64,000 nucleotides of DNA from Paraburkholderia podalyriae (GCF_014397785.1 NZ_VZQQ01000019.1:1-64000); one strand, 5' to 3'. Positions 32,275 through 41,747 are shown, counted from the first letter of the stretch. A program made the numbers and translations. Notes: generated by a model not told the origin, from the letters alone.

Positions 32275-33177
32275 TCAAGTCCCGCTTCCTCGCTGCACCG
32301 CCGCGACAAATTCCTGGCGAAACGCGTCAAAGAGCTGATTGATCCGTTCAGCCGTATCGCCGCCAGGAATCCGTGTGCGGCTTGCCATCATGTGCGTCAG
32401 TATCAGGGGCGATGGATCGTCCGGCGCAATGACCGCGAGGATCCGATCGCGCACTTCCGGCGTGACGATACCCGCCATGTCGCGGCCAAGGAGGGCCGCA
32501 CCGCCGATATCGGGATCGTGCTCGTGCCGTTCGATCAGGTCGAAGGCGTCGTCGGCATACAGCCTCTCGAGATTTCCCGCCTCGCCGTACCACGCCAGCA
32601 GGAAAAGCAGATCGGTTGCGTCCTTGCGATCGACCGCGTGACGATCTTTCCAGGCAATAATCTTGAGCATTGCCTGCGCCGGAAGGGAAGCGACCGGCAC
32701 CACGAGATTGGCATCCATGCGTACCGGCACAGCGACCTGCAGCGCCTGTTCGAAGCCGGCGACGTTCATGCGGATAACCTGATCGGGCGGCCAGGCGATT
32801 TCGCCACCATCGTCTGCGATGCCCCCGAACGGTACGATATCGAGCCAGGTTCTGGCGCCGGTCTCAGGGGCCTGGTAGTGCAGCCGGTGGGTTGCACTGC
32901 CTCGCTGCTCGAAGTGGCCGGATGTGAGCAGCGCCGTTCTCAGTGTTTCATGGCCGGCCCAGCTTTCGATGGAAATGCCGATGTCAACGTCTGCAGTGGC
33001 CCGTGTCGGTTCGATATCGTAGACGTGCGTCAGTACGACGTCGCGTGCGCTCGCCCCACCGACAAACCACTCGATGCTCTTTTCGGAAGCAGCGGCAGCT
33101 ACTTCACGCAAAAGGGCCACCATTTCGGGTGGAAAAGGGCGATGGGGGCGAGGCTCAAGCGGGGAGATATTGTTCAC
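32275..33177 (-). CDS. AbiEii/AbiGii-family nucleotidyltransferase toxin
   Basis: A 300-residue protein starting with GTG inside the end of the partner gene. 'WFVGGASARDVVLTHVYD' near residues 37-54 and 'TADVDIGI' near 61-68 give the nucleotidyltransferase G-S/D-x-D signature. Toxins of this family modify cellular RNA or other targets in type IV toxin-antitoxin pairs and can abort phage growth. It overlaps the antitoxin gene by 23 bases, so translation is coupled. Confidence 0.8.
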   Translation of the reverse strand: MNNISPLEPRPHRPFPPEMVALLREVAAAASEKSIEWFVGGASARDVVLTHVYDIEPTRATADVDIGISIESWAGHETLRTALLTSGHFEQRGSATHRLHYQAPETGARTWLDIVPFGGIADDGGEIAWPPDQVIRMNVAGFEQALQVAVPVRMDANLVVPVASLPAQAMLKIIAWKDRHAVDRKDATDLLFLLAWYGEAGNLERLYADDAFDLIERHEHDPDIGGAALLGRDMAGIVTPEVRDRILAVIAPDDPSPLILTHMMASRTRIPGGDTAERINQLFDAFRQEFVAAVQRGSGT

Positions 33178-34177
33178 GCACTAACCGGGCCGTTTCGAGA
33201 TTGCGCGAGTCGCCACTCGCTACGAGATCAGCGTAGACGAGCAGGGGCGGCGCGATGTTCTGCGGAAGTCCAGCCGCAGGCTGGAGCTGGATCGGGGACC
33301 TCAGGAATTCAATGTTGCCGTCGCGATCAGGCCGCAGGCGGGCCTTCGCGATCCACTCCCTCGGGACCTCGCTGGCACAGTATACGGTGAATGTGGCTGG
33401 TTTCAGGTATTGCGTGAGGATGGCTGCTGCCGGCTCGCCACCAAACTGGCACCGGCCGGGAAGCTCGGGAACGCTTCTCCACCAGTCGGGGATGTCGGTG
33501 CGGAAGTAGCCGAGCTGAAGTGATCCACGCAACAGTGTCGGGTACAACGTGGTCCATTCATCGATGAGCCGGCCTGCGTCGGCGAACTGCATGCCGTGTC
33601 CGCCGGGCTGCTCGATGAGGTCGCGCCGGGCCAGCATGCCGTGAATGGCATTCTGGACCGTGCCATGGCTGACGCCGGCAACCTGTGCGATATCGCGATA
33701 GGTTTTTTCCAGCAGCGAAGGGACCGCGAGCAGGGCGAGCGCAACGCGCAGTGCCGATCTGGTCCAGGTGCGGCCGCGTGCCTGCGTGCTGCTATCCGGG
33801 CGCGGGCGCCCAGACACGAGAATGACGCTATCGCCTAGAAGGAGACTGGCGTTACCGGCCAGATCAAGCGCATCAACCTGCATGTCGCGGCACGCATTGA
33901 TCATCTTAGGCGATAGATACGATGTCACGAGCAGGAGCCGGTCATCGCCCGGCGCGGCCTGCGCGCGGAGAGCGGCCAAGGTGCCGTAGCGGTCGATCGT
34001 CCGCTTGACATGCGCGAGGCGTTTGTAGCGCCGGGTGCCTAGATGGAACTCCAGTACTGCATCCGCGCCGGATCGGGGTGGCGCCTTGCGCAGATGGACA
34101 GGAACGCCGGTCGCATCGCCGAACGCGGTGGCGGCAGCTTCCAGCAGAGGAGGCAGATCGTGGTCGGCCGGATGCAT
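33155..34177 (-). CDS. AbiEi-family antitoxin and autorepressor
   Basis: A 340-residue protein. It has a central domain ('DALDLAGNASLLLGDSVILV', residues about 130-150) and a winged helix around 175-235 ('TYRDIAQVAGVSHGTVQNAI'). AbiEi antitoxins bind inverted repeats in their own promoter and neutralise AbiEii. ATG at 34177 is used; a GTG at 34216 would add 13 residues but lies inside the operator. Domain order is reversed compared with antitoxins that have an N-terminal HTH. Confidence 0.75.
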   Translation of the reverse strand: MHPADHDLPPLLEAAATAFGDATGVPVHLRKAPPRSGADAVLEFHLGTRRYKRLAHVKRTIDRYGTLAALRAQAAPGDDRLLLVTSYLSPKMINACRDMQVDALDLAGNASLLLGDSVILVSGRPRPDSSTQARGRTWTRSALRVALALLAVPSLLEKTYRDIAQVAGVSHGTVQNAIHGMLARRDLIEQPGGHGMQFADAGRLIDEWTTLYPTLLRGSLQLGYFRTDIPDWWRSVPELPGRCQFGGEPAAAILTQYLKPATFTVYCASEVPREWIAKARLRPDRDGNIEFLRSPIQLQPAAGLPQNIAPPLLVYADLVASGDSRNLETARLVREQYLPA

Positions 34178-34213
34178 GGCAAGGTCTGCGGTTGTCCAAA
34201 TTTGTTCATAGTA

Positions 34214-34291
34214 CACGTTCCGTGGACGGCCTGAAGTTTTTGGATACGATTCATTTTGTCCAAAAAAAATTCCTGTCCACGGGACGTGGAC
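34214..34291. promoter_or_regulatory. Nested operator of the AbiE pair
   Basis: Outer arms CACGTTCCGTGGAC (34214-34227) and, inverted with one mismatch, 34275-34288; inner arms TTTTTGGA (34237-34244) and TCCAAAAA (34259-34266). Both pairs share a centre near 34251. The right outer arm is itself part of a GTCCACG-GGA-CGTGGAC dyad. This is just upstream of the antitoxin start and fits known AbiEi autoregulation. Confidence 0.6.
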
Positions 34292-34704
34292 AGCCGCGAT
34301 TTCTGGACGCGAGACTCTTTCTACTGGGATGCCTCGTCGCGAGGATTGACGCTGCCGGCAGGGGCGCCTTTTGCCGCCCTGGTTGAAGTAACCGGCGTTT
34401 GCTCCGATGGCCGAGCTAGCCGGAAGTGTGAGTGAACGTCGCTGATCGACCCCGCACTGCCCTTTGATGCTGAGCAGACTCGGTGGCAGTTTTCCAAAGT
34501 ACGGAGGACATTCGAGTGCTTGACCCGGTTGCCCGTCGTGCCCGAACCTCCTGGAAAGTCTACAAAGGTCACAACCGGCACGATCCTCATTCCCGAGACA
34601 GGAGCGAGATAAAGCGGTATGTCCCCGGCTATTTCTCGCGACGATGGTGTTTTCAACTGGCTGCGCATGGTGCGTTGGCTGCCGCGTTAGCCGCGCGGGG
34701 CCGG
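34292..34704. other. Gene-free stretch, possible remnant DNA
   Basis: About 410 bases with no convincing gene. A frame at 34321-34668 on the minus strand reads as low-quality sequence. The DNA looks like decayed insertion-element or intergenic filler, but no family could be named. Confidence 0.3.
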
Positions 34705-35058
34705 TTATCGTGACGCTTCGCGCAAGGCCCGCGTCCAGCCCCCAGTGAATGCGAAGCGAGGAAAGGTCACCCATTGCTCGAGGAGAATGCGGACCACGGC
34801 TTCGGCCGGTCCGGAGAACGGCTCGGGCCGCTCGCGTTCGCCGCGATGGCAGCGACCCTGCCAGGCAAGCGATGCTGCCATGACGGCCAGTGAGAGCGTC
34901 GCCGCTATCCACATGCCGAGCAGCAGGGCGACGACCAGCGCCGTATTGGCGGCGACGAACGCCGGTACAGCCGCGAGGTGTACGAGCAGGTTGCGGCGAG
35001 AGCGGTGGGTCCGCACGTAATCCAACCACTGCCGTTTGACGAGTTGCACGAGGGGCAT
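34705..35058 (-). CDS. Small Mpo1/DUF962-like membrane protein
   Basis: A 117-residue protein. 'YVRTHRSRRNLLVHLAAVPA' (residues 14-33) leads into two hydrophobic helices (33-70), then 'PFSGPAEAVVRILLEQWVTF' and a short C-terminus. The H-x3-N-x3-H-x2-VP pattern resembles Mpo1-like 2-hydroxy fatty acid dioxygenases, but the protein is short. AAGGA lies nine bases before the ATG. It is divergent from an AraC regulator that probably controls it. Confidence 0.5.
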   Translation of the reverse strand: MPLVQLVKRQWLDYVRTHRSRRNLLVHLAAVPAFVAANTALVVALLLGMWIAATLSLAVMAASLAWQGRCHRGERERPEPFSGPAEAVVRILLEQWVTFPRFAFTGGWTRALREASR

Positions 35059-35160
35059 TTGCGTATATCCTTTGCAGTGCGCGATGCATAGGCATCTCGA
35101 CACAGCCTAAGCGCGGGATCGCGTCCTGTCTTGAACGTTCTGGCTGTCAAGAATCCAGTC

Positions 35161-35922
35161 ATGCTCATTGCACCCAATTCCGGCGCATTCCCGTGGCCCA
35201 CTGCGATGATCGTGTGGGGAGCGGGAGACGTTTCCAGCGAACATCGGCACCACAGCGTTCAGCTCATCCTGGCGCTGACCGAGAGCTTGCGCATTCGTCG
35301 CGGCGAGGGCGAGCCTTGGCACCTCTGCGACGCCGCGCTGGTGCGCGCGGACGCGCCGCACGAAGTGGACGCGCGCGGTGCCACGGTGCTGATCGCCTTC
35401 ATCGAGCCGGAAAGCCCGCTGGGCGCGGCTCTGGCAGTACGCATCCCTGCGGACATCGCCCACATCCCAGCGGCCGAGGCGGCACGCTGGCGCGGCGCGG
35501 TCTGCGCGACCGGTTCGCCGAGCGACGCGGGAATCAGGAGGTGGCTGGAGGCGGATCTGCTTGGCGGTCGTCCCCCGCCTACCCTGCACCCAGGGGTGCG
35601 GCGCGTGCTGCGCCACGTTCGCAACCACCTGCAGGAGCCCGATGCGCTGTCGCTGCGTGCGCTGGCCGTCGTGGCCGGCCTGTCGCCATCGCGGCTGATG
35701 CACGCCTTTACCGGCTCGATGGGCATCGCGCTGCGCCCCTACTTGCTCTGGTTGCGCCTGCAACTAGCCTGCGCCGAACTTACGCGCGGCGCCAGCGCGA
35801 CCGAGGCGGCGCTGCAGGCCGGATTCGCCGATGCTGCCCACTTGAGCCGTACCTGCCGGCGTATGCTCGGAACCACGCCGACGGCGATTGCCGCAAGCAA
35901 GGCACGCTGCAAAATTGAATAA
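35161..35922 (+). CDS. AraC-family regulator
   Basis: A 253-residue protein. The N-terminal 120 residues form a cupin-like sensing domain ('HHSVQLILAL', 'WHLCDAALVRADAPHEVDAR') and residues 165-250 the double HTH ('SLRALAVVAGLSPSRLMHAF' and 'ATEAALQAGFADAAHLSRTC'). ATG at 35161 is preferred to an upstream TTG. It is divergent from the Mpo1-like gene with a 100-base shared region, its likely target. Confidence 0.8.
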   Translation: MLIAPNSGAFPWPTAMIVWGAGDVSSEHRHHSVQLILALTESLRIRRGEGEPWHLCDAALVRADAPHEVDARGATVLIAFIEPESPLGAALAVRIPADIAHIPAAEAARWRGAVCATGSPSDAGIRRWLEADLLGGRPPPTLHPGVRRVLRHVRNHLQEPDALSLRALAVVAGLSPSRLMHAFTGSMGIALRPYLLWLRLQLACAELTRGASATEAALQAGFADAAHLSRTCRRMLGTTPTAIAASKARCKIE

Positions 35923-36447
35923 GCGACTTCTATTCGAATGACTGCTCGTTCATGCAGAGCAGGCCCTGAAGTGTCCACGGAACGAAGAATCCGAATGACG
36001 CTCCTTGGCCGGCGACTGCCACATGCGAGCGGCATATATCTCAGTGATCGGTCATTCAAATGTTAGCGTTCTATGCCGAATTCATCGCCGAGAGGAGATA
36101 CGAATTCGACGAGTTATGGAGTTATGAGCTACCAGTTGGGGAGCGACTTTATGTGATCGAGACCCGGTTCCTCGCTGCAGTGTGATGTACGCATTCAGAT
36201 CAGCTTGCCCACCTCGAATCATGAATAGGTCCGATTCCGGCGCAAATTGAGGGCACGAGGCACTCTCGTCGCCCCATCCGCCCTCGTAGCAAAGTCGAGC
36301 GTGCAGTTGGCCGTTGCGCCCCGCACCCCTTATCATGCCGGATCAGGCGCTCTTAGTCGTGCCCTCGCTCCATGTACCTGTCACCACGTGTTCGCTTTCC
36401 GTGAGGTGTAATTGCGCGCCATTAAAGGGAGTCCCACCGTCGTCTAA
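35923..36447. other. Gene-free stretch upstream of the kinase gene
   Basis: About 525 bases without a credible intact gene and with frequent stops in all frames. It may hold the decayed front part of the reading frame whose tail is at 36448-36690. Confidence 0.35.
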
Positions 36448-36690
36448 TTCGGGGTACGTTCAATCGCCATCGAACCCGTCCGAGGCAAATGCTGCAGTCG
36501 GAGCTACGACGAGAATTTGCATATCGCCGTGCATGGCGCACTTTCCAGGGACGTGGCCGTTATGGTGACTGAAGCCGGGAAGGCTGCCCTCACGATGCGC
36601 GAGTTGCTTTCGAAAGGAATTGATCCGCTTGAGGCACCCCCGCGCCTTGACGGCAGCCAGCCGAACTCATCCACGACCTTTTCTGAATGA
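36448..36690 (+). pseudogene. C-terminal fragment of an unidentified protein
   Basis: An 80-codon open frame directly after a TAA (36445-36447), with protein-like content such as 'YDENLHIAVHGALSRDVAVM' and 'ALTMRELLSKGIDPL'. Its stop overlaps the kinase start (ATGA), the kind of coupling seen in real operons. No start codon with a ribosome site is present before an internal ATG at 36562. It looks like the 3' end of a gene that once led the kinase operon. The family is not recognised. Confidence 0.4.
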
Positions 36691-38888
36691 CTGCACCTAC
36701 CTACCGCTGGCGATTCCTGCCAGACGAATTCAGCGTACGCCTCGAAGGCCCACTGTCGCGCCCGTCGAATGCTCAACGGCGTGTGACGGTGTCGCTTGCC
36801 GACAGCCCACAGCAGGTGATGACGTGCTTGGCATCGCCGGATACGTATCCACTGGAGAACACCACACAGTCGGTCGAAGTCACACTCGGCAAACGCACAT
36901 TCAACATCATCGGGACTGCACCCAACGCCGGCTATATCGTTGATCTGTCTCCGATACTGCGCCGTCTGGCCAGAGCACAGCAATACGCGCGACTGATGGA
37001 GGAAGGTATCAACGCGTTGCCTGAGGGCTATGTGCTCTACGACAACCAGGACCGCTTGCTGATCGCCAATCCGCAGTATTCCGCGCTCTACCCCACCATC
37101 TCAGATATCGTACGGCCCGGCGTAAGCTTCAGCGAAATTGTGAACACGTCGATTGCACGCGGTCAGATGCAGCTCAATGGCGAGACCGCGACCGACTGGA
37201 TCCGTCGCCGACTTGACTTCCATCGCAAAGGTGTTGGCTTCTTCGAGCAGCATCTCGACGACGGCCGTTGGCTAAGTGTCAGCGAACGGCGCACCGCGTC
37301 CGGCGGCATCACGAGCGTGCGCTCGGACATCACTGTGCTCAAGCAGCGCGAACAGGAACTGCGTTTTGCTTCGGAAACCGCGCAATCGCGCTCCAACTCG
37401 ATCACGCGCTTCCTCGCGATCTTCAGTCACGAAGTCCGTAACGGTTTGAACGGCATCGTTGGTCTCGCGCAGATCCTCGCCTTCAACGCGCGTGTCGACG
37501 GCGAACACGGAAAATCGAAGTTGCTGCTCGAATCGACGCAGCGGCTCTCGACGGTCCTCTCCGATCTGCTCGAATACCTGAAGAGCGAAGCGACCGATTT
37601 CAGCGTCACGCTGAGCGACGTCGATCCCCGCTTCCTGATGGAGGCGATCAGCATGCAATTCGCACCGCGCGCGCTGGAGCGCGGCTCCGCGCTGGTGATC
37701 CGGGTCGCCCCCGATGTGCCGGCTGTCGTGCGCGGCGATCCGACGCGCATCCAGCAGGTCGTGGCAAACTTGGTGAGCAACGCGATCAAGTACTCGACGC
37801 AGGGTATGGTCGCCGTCGCGGTGACGTGCGAAGGCAATCACTTGCGCTACGAGGTGACCGACGAAGGCATCGGCATCGCTGCGGACGACGTGCCGGGCCT
37901 GTTCGAATTCTTCTCTCGCTCCGCACCGGACAATCCGCTGAGCACGGGGCTGGGTCTCGCGATCTCGAAGAAGCTGGTCGCGGCCATGGGTGGCGAGATC
38001 GGCGTGCAAAGCCGCCTGGGCGTTGGCAGCCGGTTCTGGTTCGATCTGCCGTTGATTGCCGTGCGGACGCCGACGCCGAGTGAGCTGGCCGTCGTACCGT
38101 GCGGCCCGTCGCGACGGCTGTCGGTCGGGGTCATCGACGATGATCTGCTCAATCGTGCGATCGCGGAGGATCTGCTGCGTCAGATGGGACACACGCCGCA
38201 CGTCTTCATCGATGGCGACGCGCTGCTGCGGCACATGGCGGCGCATCCGCTCGACGCTGTGCTGCTCGATCTGATGATGCCGAACGAGACGGGCCAGCAG
38301 ATCGCCGGCCGGATTCGCGCGACGATTGGCCCGGCATACGAGCAACTGGCCATTCTGCTGGTCACAGGCAATGTTCTGTCGGACGTGCTGGTCGACGTCG
38401 GCATGAGCGGCATCGACGCGGTGCTGCCCAAACCGTTGCTTCTGGAGATACTGGGGGCGGCGCTGCAATCGGCCGTCTCGCGCCGCTTGCAGGGCCTGCG
38501 AGGCCGCACCGCACCGGCGGCTGTCACCGAAGCTGAATCCCAACTAGAGCGCTTGCGCCTCGCCATCGGCGAGCGCCGTTTCGATCAGAGTTTGCGGTCG
38601 GCAGATCGCCTGCTGTCGGACACGCTGGCGGCCATCGAAGCGAACGCATTGGATACGCTGACCGACCTCGTCCACCGGATCGCCGGCAATGCCGCAGCAT
38701 TGGGTTTCGCGTCATTGGGCGCTGCTGCGAGCGCGTTGGAAAATCAGTTGCGAAAACCGGCATCGACGGATGTCCAACGCAGATCCCTGCTCGACGCCAC
38801 CGAACGCCAGGCCCGCGTCGCACGGCAGGTGTTGCGCGATAAACTGGCGATGTACCGCCCCGCTCGCCGTAGGCCGAGAAGCCGCTGA
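36687..38888 (+). CDS. Soluble hybrid sensor histidine kinase (PAS-HisKA-HATPase-REC-HPt)
   Basis: A 733-residue protein with no membrane segment. In order: an unknown beta-rich domain (1-95), PAS (101-215), HisKA with the phospho-accepting histidine in FSHEVRN (H248), HATPase with N box NLVSNAIKYS (371-380) and GLGLAIS (421-427), receiver with D528 in LLDLMMP, and a C-terminal HPt with H663 in VHRIAGNAA. All phosphorelay residues are present. It is convergent with an OmpR-type regulator, which is the likely final partner. A cytoplasmic sensor suggests it reads an internal signal, perhaps the imported substrate. Confidence 0.9.
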   Translation: MTAPTYRWRFLPDEFSVRLEGPLSRPSNAQRRVTVSLADSPQQVMTCLASPDTYPLENTTQSVEVTLGKRTFNIIGTAPNAGYIVDLSPILRRLARAQQYARLMEEGINALPEGYVLYDNQDRLLIANPQYSALYPTISDIVRPGVSFSEIVNTSIARGQMQLNGETATDWIRRRLDFHRKGVGFFEQHLDDGRWLSVSERRTASGGITSVRSDITVLKQREQELRFASETAQSRSNSITRFLAIFSHEVRNGLNGIVGLAQILAFNARVDGEHGKSKLLLESTQRLSTVLSDLLEYLKSEATDFSVTLSDVDPRFLMEAISMQFAPRALERGSALVIRVAPDVPAVVRGDPTRIQQVVANLVSNAIKYSTQGMVAVAVTCEGNHLRYEVTDEGIGIAADDVPGLFEFFSRSAPDNPLSTGLGLAISKKLVAAMGGEIGVQSRLGVGSRFWFDLPLIAVRTPTPSELAVVPCGPSRRLSVGVIDDDLLNRAIAEDLLRQMGHTPHVFIDGDALLRHMAAHPLDAVLLDLMMPNETGQQIAGRIRATIGPAYEQLAILLVTGNVLSDVLVDVGMSGIDAVLPKPLLLEILGAALQSAVSRRLQGLRGRTAPAAVTEAESQLERLRLAIGERRFDQSLRSADRLLSDTLAAIEANALDTLTDLVHRIAGNAAALGFASLGAAASALENQLRKPASTDVQRRSLLDATERQARVARQVLRDKLAMYRPARRRPRSR

Positions 38889-38897
38889 CGCGCGCTT

Positions 38898-39632
38898 TCA
38901 GCCCCCACGATTCGACGCAGAGATCTCAACCACCGTACTGTCGTCCACCGGCAGCCGATACCCCGTGCCGCGCACGGTCACCAAGCGGGCTTCGCTGCCG
39001 CGTCCGTCGCTCGCCAGCTTTTTCCGCAGACGGCTCACAAGGATATCGATCGCACGATCCGACTCCGGATCCGACACGCCGGTCACCGCATCGATCAGCT
39101 GCGCCCGCGAGAACACCCGTCCGCCGCCGCGCAGCAGAACGGCGAGCAGGTCGAACTCGGTTCGCGTCAATCCGGCAGACTTGCCCGTGCGCGTCGAATG
39201 AATCGTGTGCGCATGCAGATGAATGCGCCATGACCCCAGGACATACTCGCGCGGTGGCTCCGGCGCGCGCACGTGCCGGGCGATCACATTGAGCGCGCGA
39301 TACCGCAATTCGCGCGGATCGAACGGTTTGGTCAGCACATCCTGCGCGCCCAGCTCGAACGCCGCGAGGCGGGCGTCGATGCTGTTGCGCGCCGTCACCA
39401 CCATCACAGGGATATCGAGCCTGCCGCGCAGCTTGCGCAGCAGACTTAAGCCGTCCTCATCCGGCAAGCCAAGGTCGAGCAACACCAGCGCATAGGCGCG
39501 TGTGCGCAAACGACGCATCATCTCGCGCCCGTTCGACACGACTTCCGACTTGAAGCCTTCGGATTCGAGATAACCCGCGGTGATCGTGGCGATCGTCGTG
39601 TCGTCCTCGACGATCAGAATGGGTGGTGGCAT
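38898..39632 (-). CDS. OmpR/PhoB-family response regulator
   Basis: A 244-residue protein. Receiver domain 4-115 has the acidic pocket (VEDD), phosphorylation site D53 in LLDLGLPDEDG and the KPF switch near 102. The winged-helix DNA-binding domain (130-228) ends 'VRGTGYRLP'. ATG at 39632 is preferred to one seven codons upstream. It is divergent from the ABC transporter operon and convergent with the hybrid kinase, so kinase, regulator and transporter form one circuit. Confidence 0.9.
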   Translation of the reverse strand: MPPPILIVEDDTTIATITAGYLESEGFKSEVVSNGREMMRRLRTRAYALVLLDLGLPDEDGLSLLRKLRGRLDIPVMVVTARNSIDARLAAFELGAQDVLTKPFDPRELRYRALNVIARHVRAPEPPREYVLGSWRIHLHAHTIHSTRTGKSAGLTRTEFDLLAVLLRGGGRVFSRAQLIDAVTGVSDPESDRAIDILVSRLRKKLASDGRGSEARLVTVRGTGYRLPVDDSTVVEISASNRGG

Positions 39633-39642
39633 CGGTGTCTCG

Positions 39643-39661
39643 CCTGGAAACAACCTGGAAA
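39643..39661. promoter_or_regulatory. Tandem response-regulator boxes
   Basis: Two direct repeats CCTGGAAA start at 39643 and 39654, exactly 11 bases apart, which is the helical spacing used by OmpR/PhoB dimers. A second looser pair, TGGAG, lies near 39690-39705. They sit between the regulator gene and the binding-protein gene. Confidence 0.5.
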
Positions 39662-39745
39662 ATATACAGCAACAAAATAGAAATATGTCATGGAGATACT
39701 TGGAGTCATCCGAACTGCTGACCTAACCTATCACGGGCTATCGAC

Positions 39746-40813
39746 ATGACAACGAAGACGGATAACAGCTGGTCTCGCCGGCATTTCCTGCAAACGATGG
39801 CTGCGGGGACGACTGTCCTCGGGGGTTCGGCCTTCAGCAGTATTGCCCGCGCGCAGGATGCAGGCGAGCTGGTCGTGAGCAACTGGGGCGGCGACTGGAG
39901 CAACAACTGCATGAAGGCGCTGGAAACACCGGTGCTCGAAGCGAGCGGCGTGCGCATCCGGCGCGATCTTGCATCGGCCCCGGTGCGCAAGGCGAAACTG
40001 CTGGCCGAGCGCGCCCTGCCGCGCGGCACCATCGACGTGGCACATTTCACCGACGCCGACGCCTACGAGCTGCAGATCCAGGGCGCGCTCGAACCGCTCG
40101 ACTACTCTAAGATCCCGAATGCGGCGCACTTGCTGCCAGGCATGCGCAATCCGTACTTTGTGCCGTGGATGTACAGCGGCGTCGAGCTGATCTACAACCC
40201 GGACAAGATCAAGACCCCGCCGACCTCGTTCGCGGATCTGTTGAACCCGGCCTACGCCGGCAAGGTCGGCCTGATCGACCAGATCTACTTCAACTATCTG
40301 TACGCCTATGCGCTTCTCGCCGGCGGCTCTATGCAGAACGTGACGCCGGGGCTCGCGAAACTGCTCGACTTGAAGAAGGCCGTGCAGCCGCGCGTCTACC
40401 CGTCGCACGAACAGATTGCGGCAGCGATGTCGTCGGGCGACGTGTGGATCTCGGCCAACTACAAGGCACGTGCGGCACAGTGGACCGCCGCCAGACTGCC
40501 GATTCGCGGCGCCTACCCGTCCGAGGGCGGCATCGCAATCCAGTTCGGCGTGGTCATCCCGAAGCGGGCGCGCAACAAGGAGCTGGCCTACCGCTACCTG
40601 AACGAAATGCTTGCGCCGGCCGCCGCGCGTTCGATCTCGACGCTGACCTACTACGCGCCATCGGTCGACAACGCGGCGCTGCCGACCGACCTGCTGCGAG
40701 AAATCGCTTTCACCGACGCGCAACGCAAGCAATTGCACTACGTCGACTATGCCTACGCGGCGAAGAACCAGGCGCAATGGCTCGAATGGTGGAACAAGGA
40801 GATCAAGGTTTGA
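39746..40813 (+). CDS. Periplasmic binding protein, polyamine-type ABC transporter, Tat-exported
   Basis: A 355-residue protein with a twin-arginine signal (SRRHFLQTMAAGTTVL, residues 10-25, cleavage near ARA-QD). The mature part resembles PotD/extracellular solute-binding family 1: 'LVVSNWGGDWSNNCMKALET', 'YNPDKIKTPPTSFADLLNPA' and 'YPSEGGIAIQFGVVIPK'. Tat export implies folding, or perhaps a cofactor, before export. It is the first gene of the transporter operon, 113 bases from the regulator. The true substrate may be any small organic amine or acid. Confidence 0.85.
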   Translation: MTTKTDNSWSRRHFLQTMAAGTTVLGGSAFSSIARAQDAGELVVSNWGGDWSNNCMKALETPVLEASGVRIRRDLASAPVRKAKLLAERALPRGTIDVAHFTDADAYELQIQGALEPLDYSKIPNAAHLLPGMRNPYFVPWMYSGVELIYNPDKIKTPPTSFADLLNPAYAGKVGLIDQIYFNYLYAYALLAGGSMQNVTPGLAKLLDLKKAVQPRVYPSHEQIAAAMSSGDVWISANYKARAAQWTAARLPIRGAYPSEGGIAIQFGVVIPKRARNKELAYRYLNEMLAPAAARSISTLTYYAPSVDNAALPTDLLREIAFTDAQRKQLHYVDYAYAAKNQAQWLEWWNKEIKV

Positions 40814-41745
40814 ACGCGCCCGCGCTCGAGGCCCCGGCTTCGACGGCGCCCGCGATCGAAGTCCTGGCACATCACGGACTGTTACGGCCGACGGGCAAGC
40901 TGACGGCGGCGCTGCTGGCGCCGGCGCTGCTCACCATCGTGCTACTGCTCGGCATCCCGTTGCTCCTGCTGATGCGCTACAGCCTGAACCGCTTCGTGCC
41001 GGGCGAATTCATGGTGCAGGCGGTCACGCTCGAGAACTACCACAAGTTCCTGGGCGATCCGTTCTATCGCGGCATCCTTGGCCGCACCGTGTACGTCGGC
41101 GTCGTCAGTACGCTGGCGGCCGTGGTGTTGGGCTTCCTGCCGGCGTATCACATTGCCCGCACTCAATCGCGCCGGGCAAAGAGCGTGCTGATCATCGCCG
41201 TCATCCTGCCGCTGCTGATGGGCAACGCCGTTCGCGTGGCTGGCTGGCTTGTGCTGCTCGGCGACCGGGGGCTTGTGAACGCGGCCTTGCAGGCCGTCGG
41301 CATGACGACGGCGCCCGTCGAGCTGCTCTACACCGAGAACGCTGTGCTGATCGGTACGATCTCGGTGCTGCTGCCCTATATGATCATCACGCTGCACAGC
41401 ACTATCGAAAGCATCAGTCCCGCGCTCGAAGAGGCGGCGCTCGGACTCGGCGCCGGTCATTGGCGCATGTTCCTGCGCGTGCTGCTGCCGCTGTCGATGC
41501 CGGGCATCGTGGTCGGCGGCGTGCTGTGCTTCATTCTCGCGATGAACGCGTACGCAACGCCGATCCTGATCGGCGGCTCGACTTTCCACATGATGGCGCC
41601 CGAGGTCTACACTCAGATCAGCCAGGCGAACAACTGGCCCTTCGGCGCAGCGCTGGCCTTCGTGCTGATGTTCACGACGCTGGTGCTCACGCTCGTGTCG
41701 ACGTGGTTTCTCTCCCGACGCGGCTCCGCCGTGCATGGAGCCTGA
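40810..41745 (+). CDS. ABC transporter permease, PotB-like
   Basis: A 311-residue inner-membrane protein with about six helices and the permease EAA loop 'EEAALGLGAGHWRMFLRVLL' near residues 213-232. The start is TTG at 40810, which overlaps the previous stop (TTGA) and has AAGGAG eight bases upstream. It partners the PotC-like permease that follows two bases after its stop. Confidence 0.85.
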   Translation: MNAPALEAPASTAPAIEVLAHHGLLRPTGKLTAALLAPALLTIVLLLGIPLLLLMRYSLNRFVPGEFMVQAVTLENYHKFLGDPFYRGILGRTVYVGVVSTLAAVVLGFLPAYHIARTQSRRAKSVLIIAVILPLLMGNAVRVAGWLVLLGDRGLVNAALQAVGMTTAPVELLYTENAVLIGTISVLLPYMIITLHSTIESISPALEEAALGLGAGHWRMFLRVLLPLSMPGIVVGGVLCFILAMNAYATPILIGGSTFHMMAPEVYTQISQANNWPFGAALAFVLMFTTLVLTLVSTWFLSRRGSAVHGA

Positions 41746-41747
41746 TC

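Noticed and set aside
34321..34668. Leftward 115-codon frame
   Set aside because: No ribosome site, poor protein character and no family resemblance; probably remnant or filler DNA.
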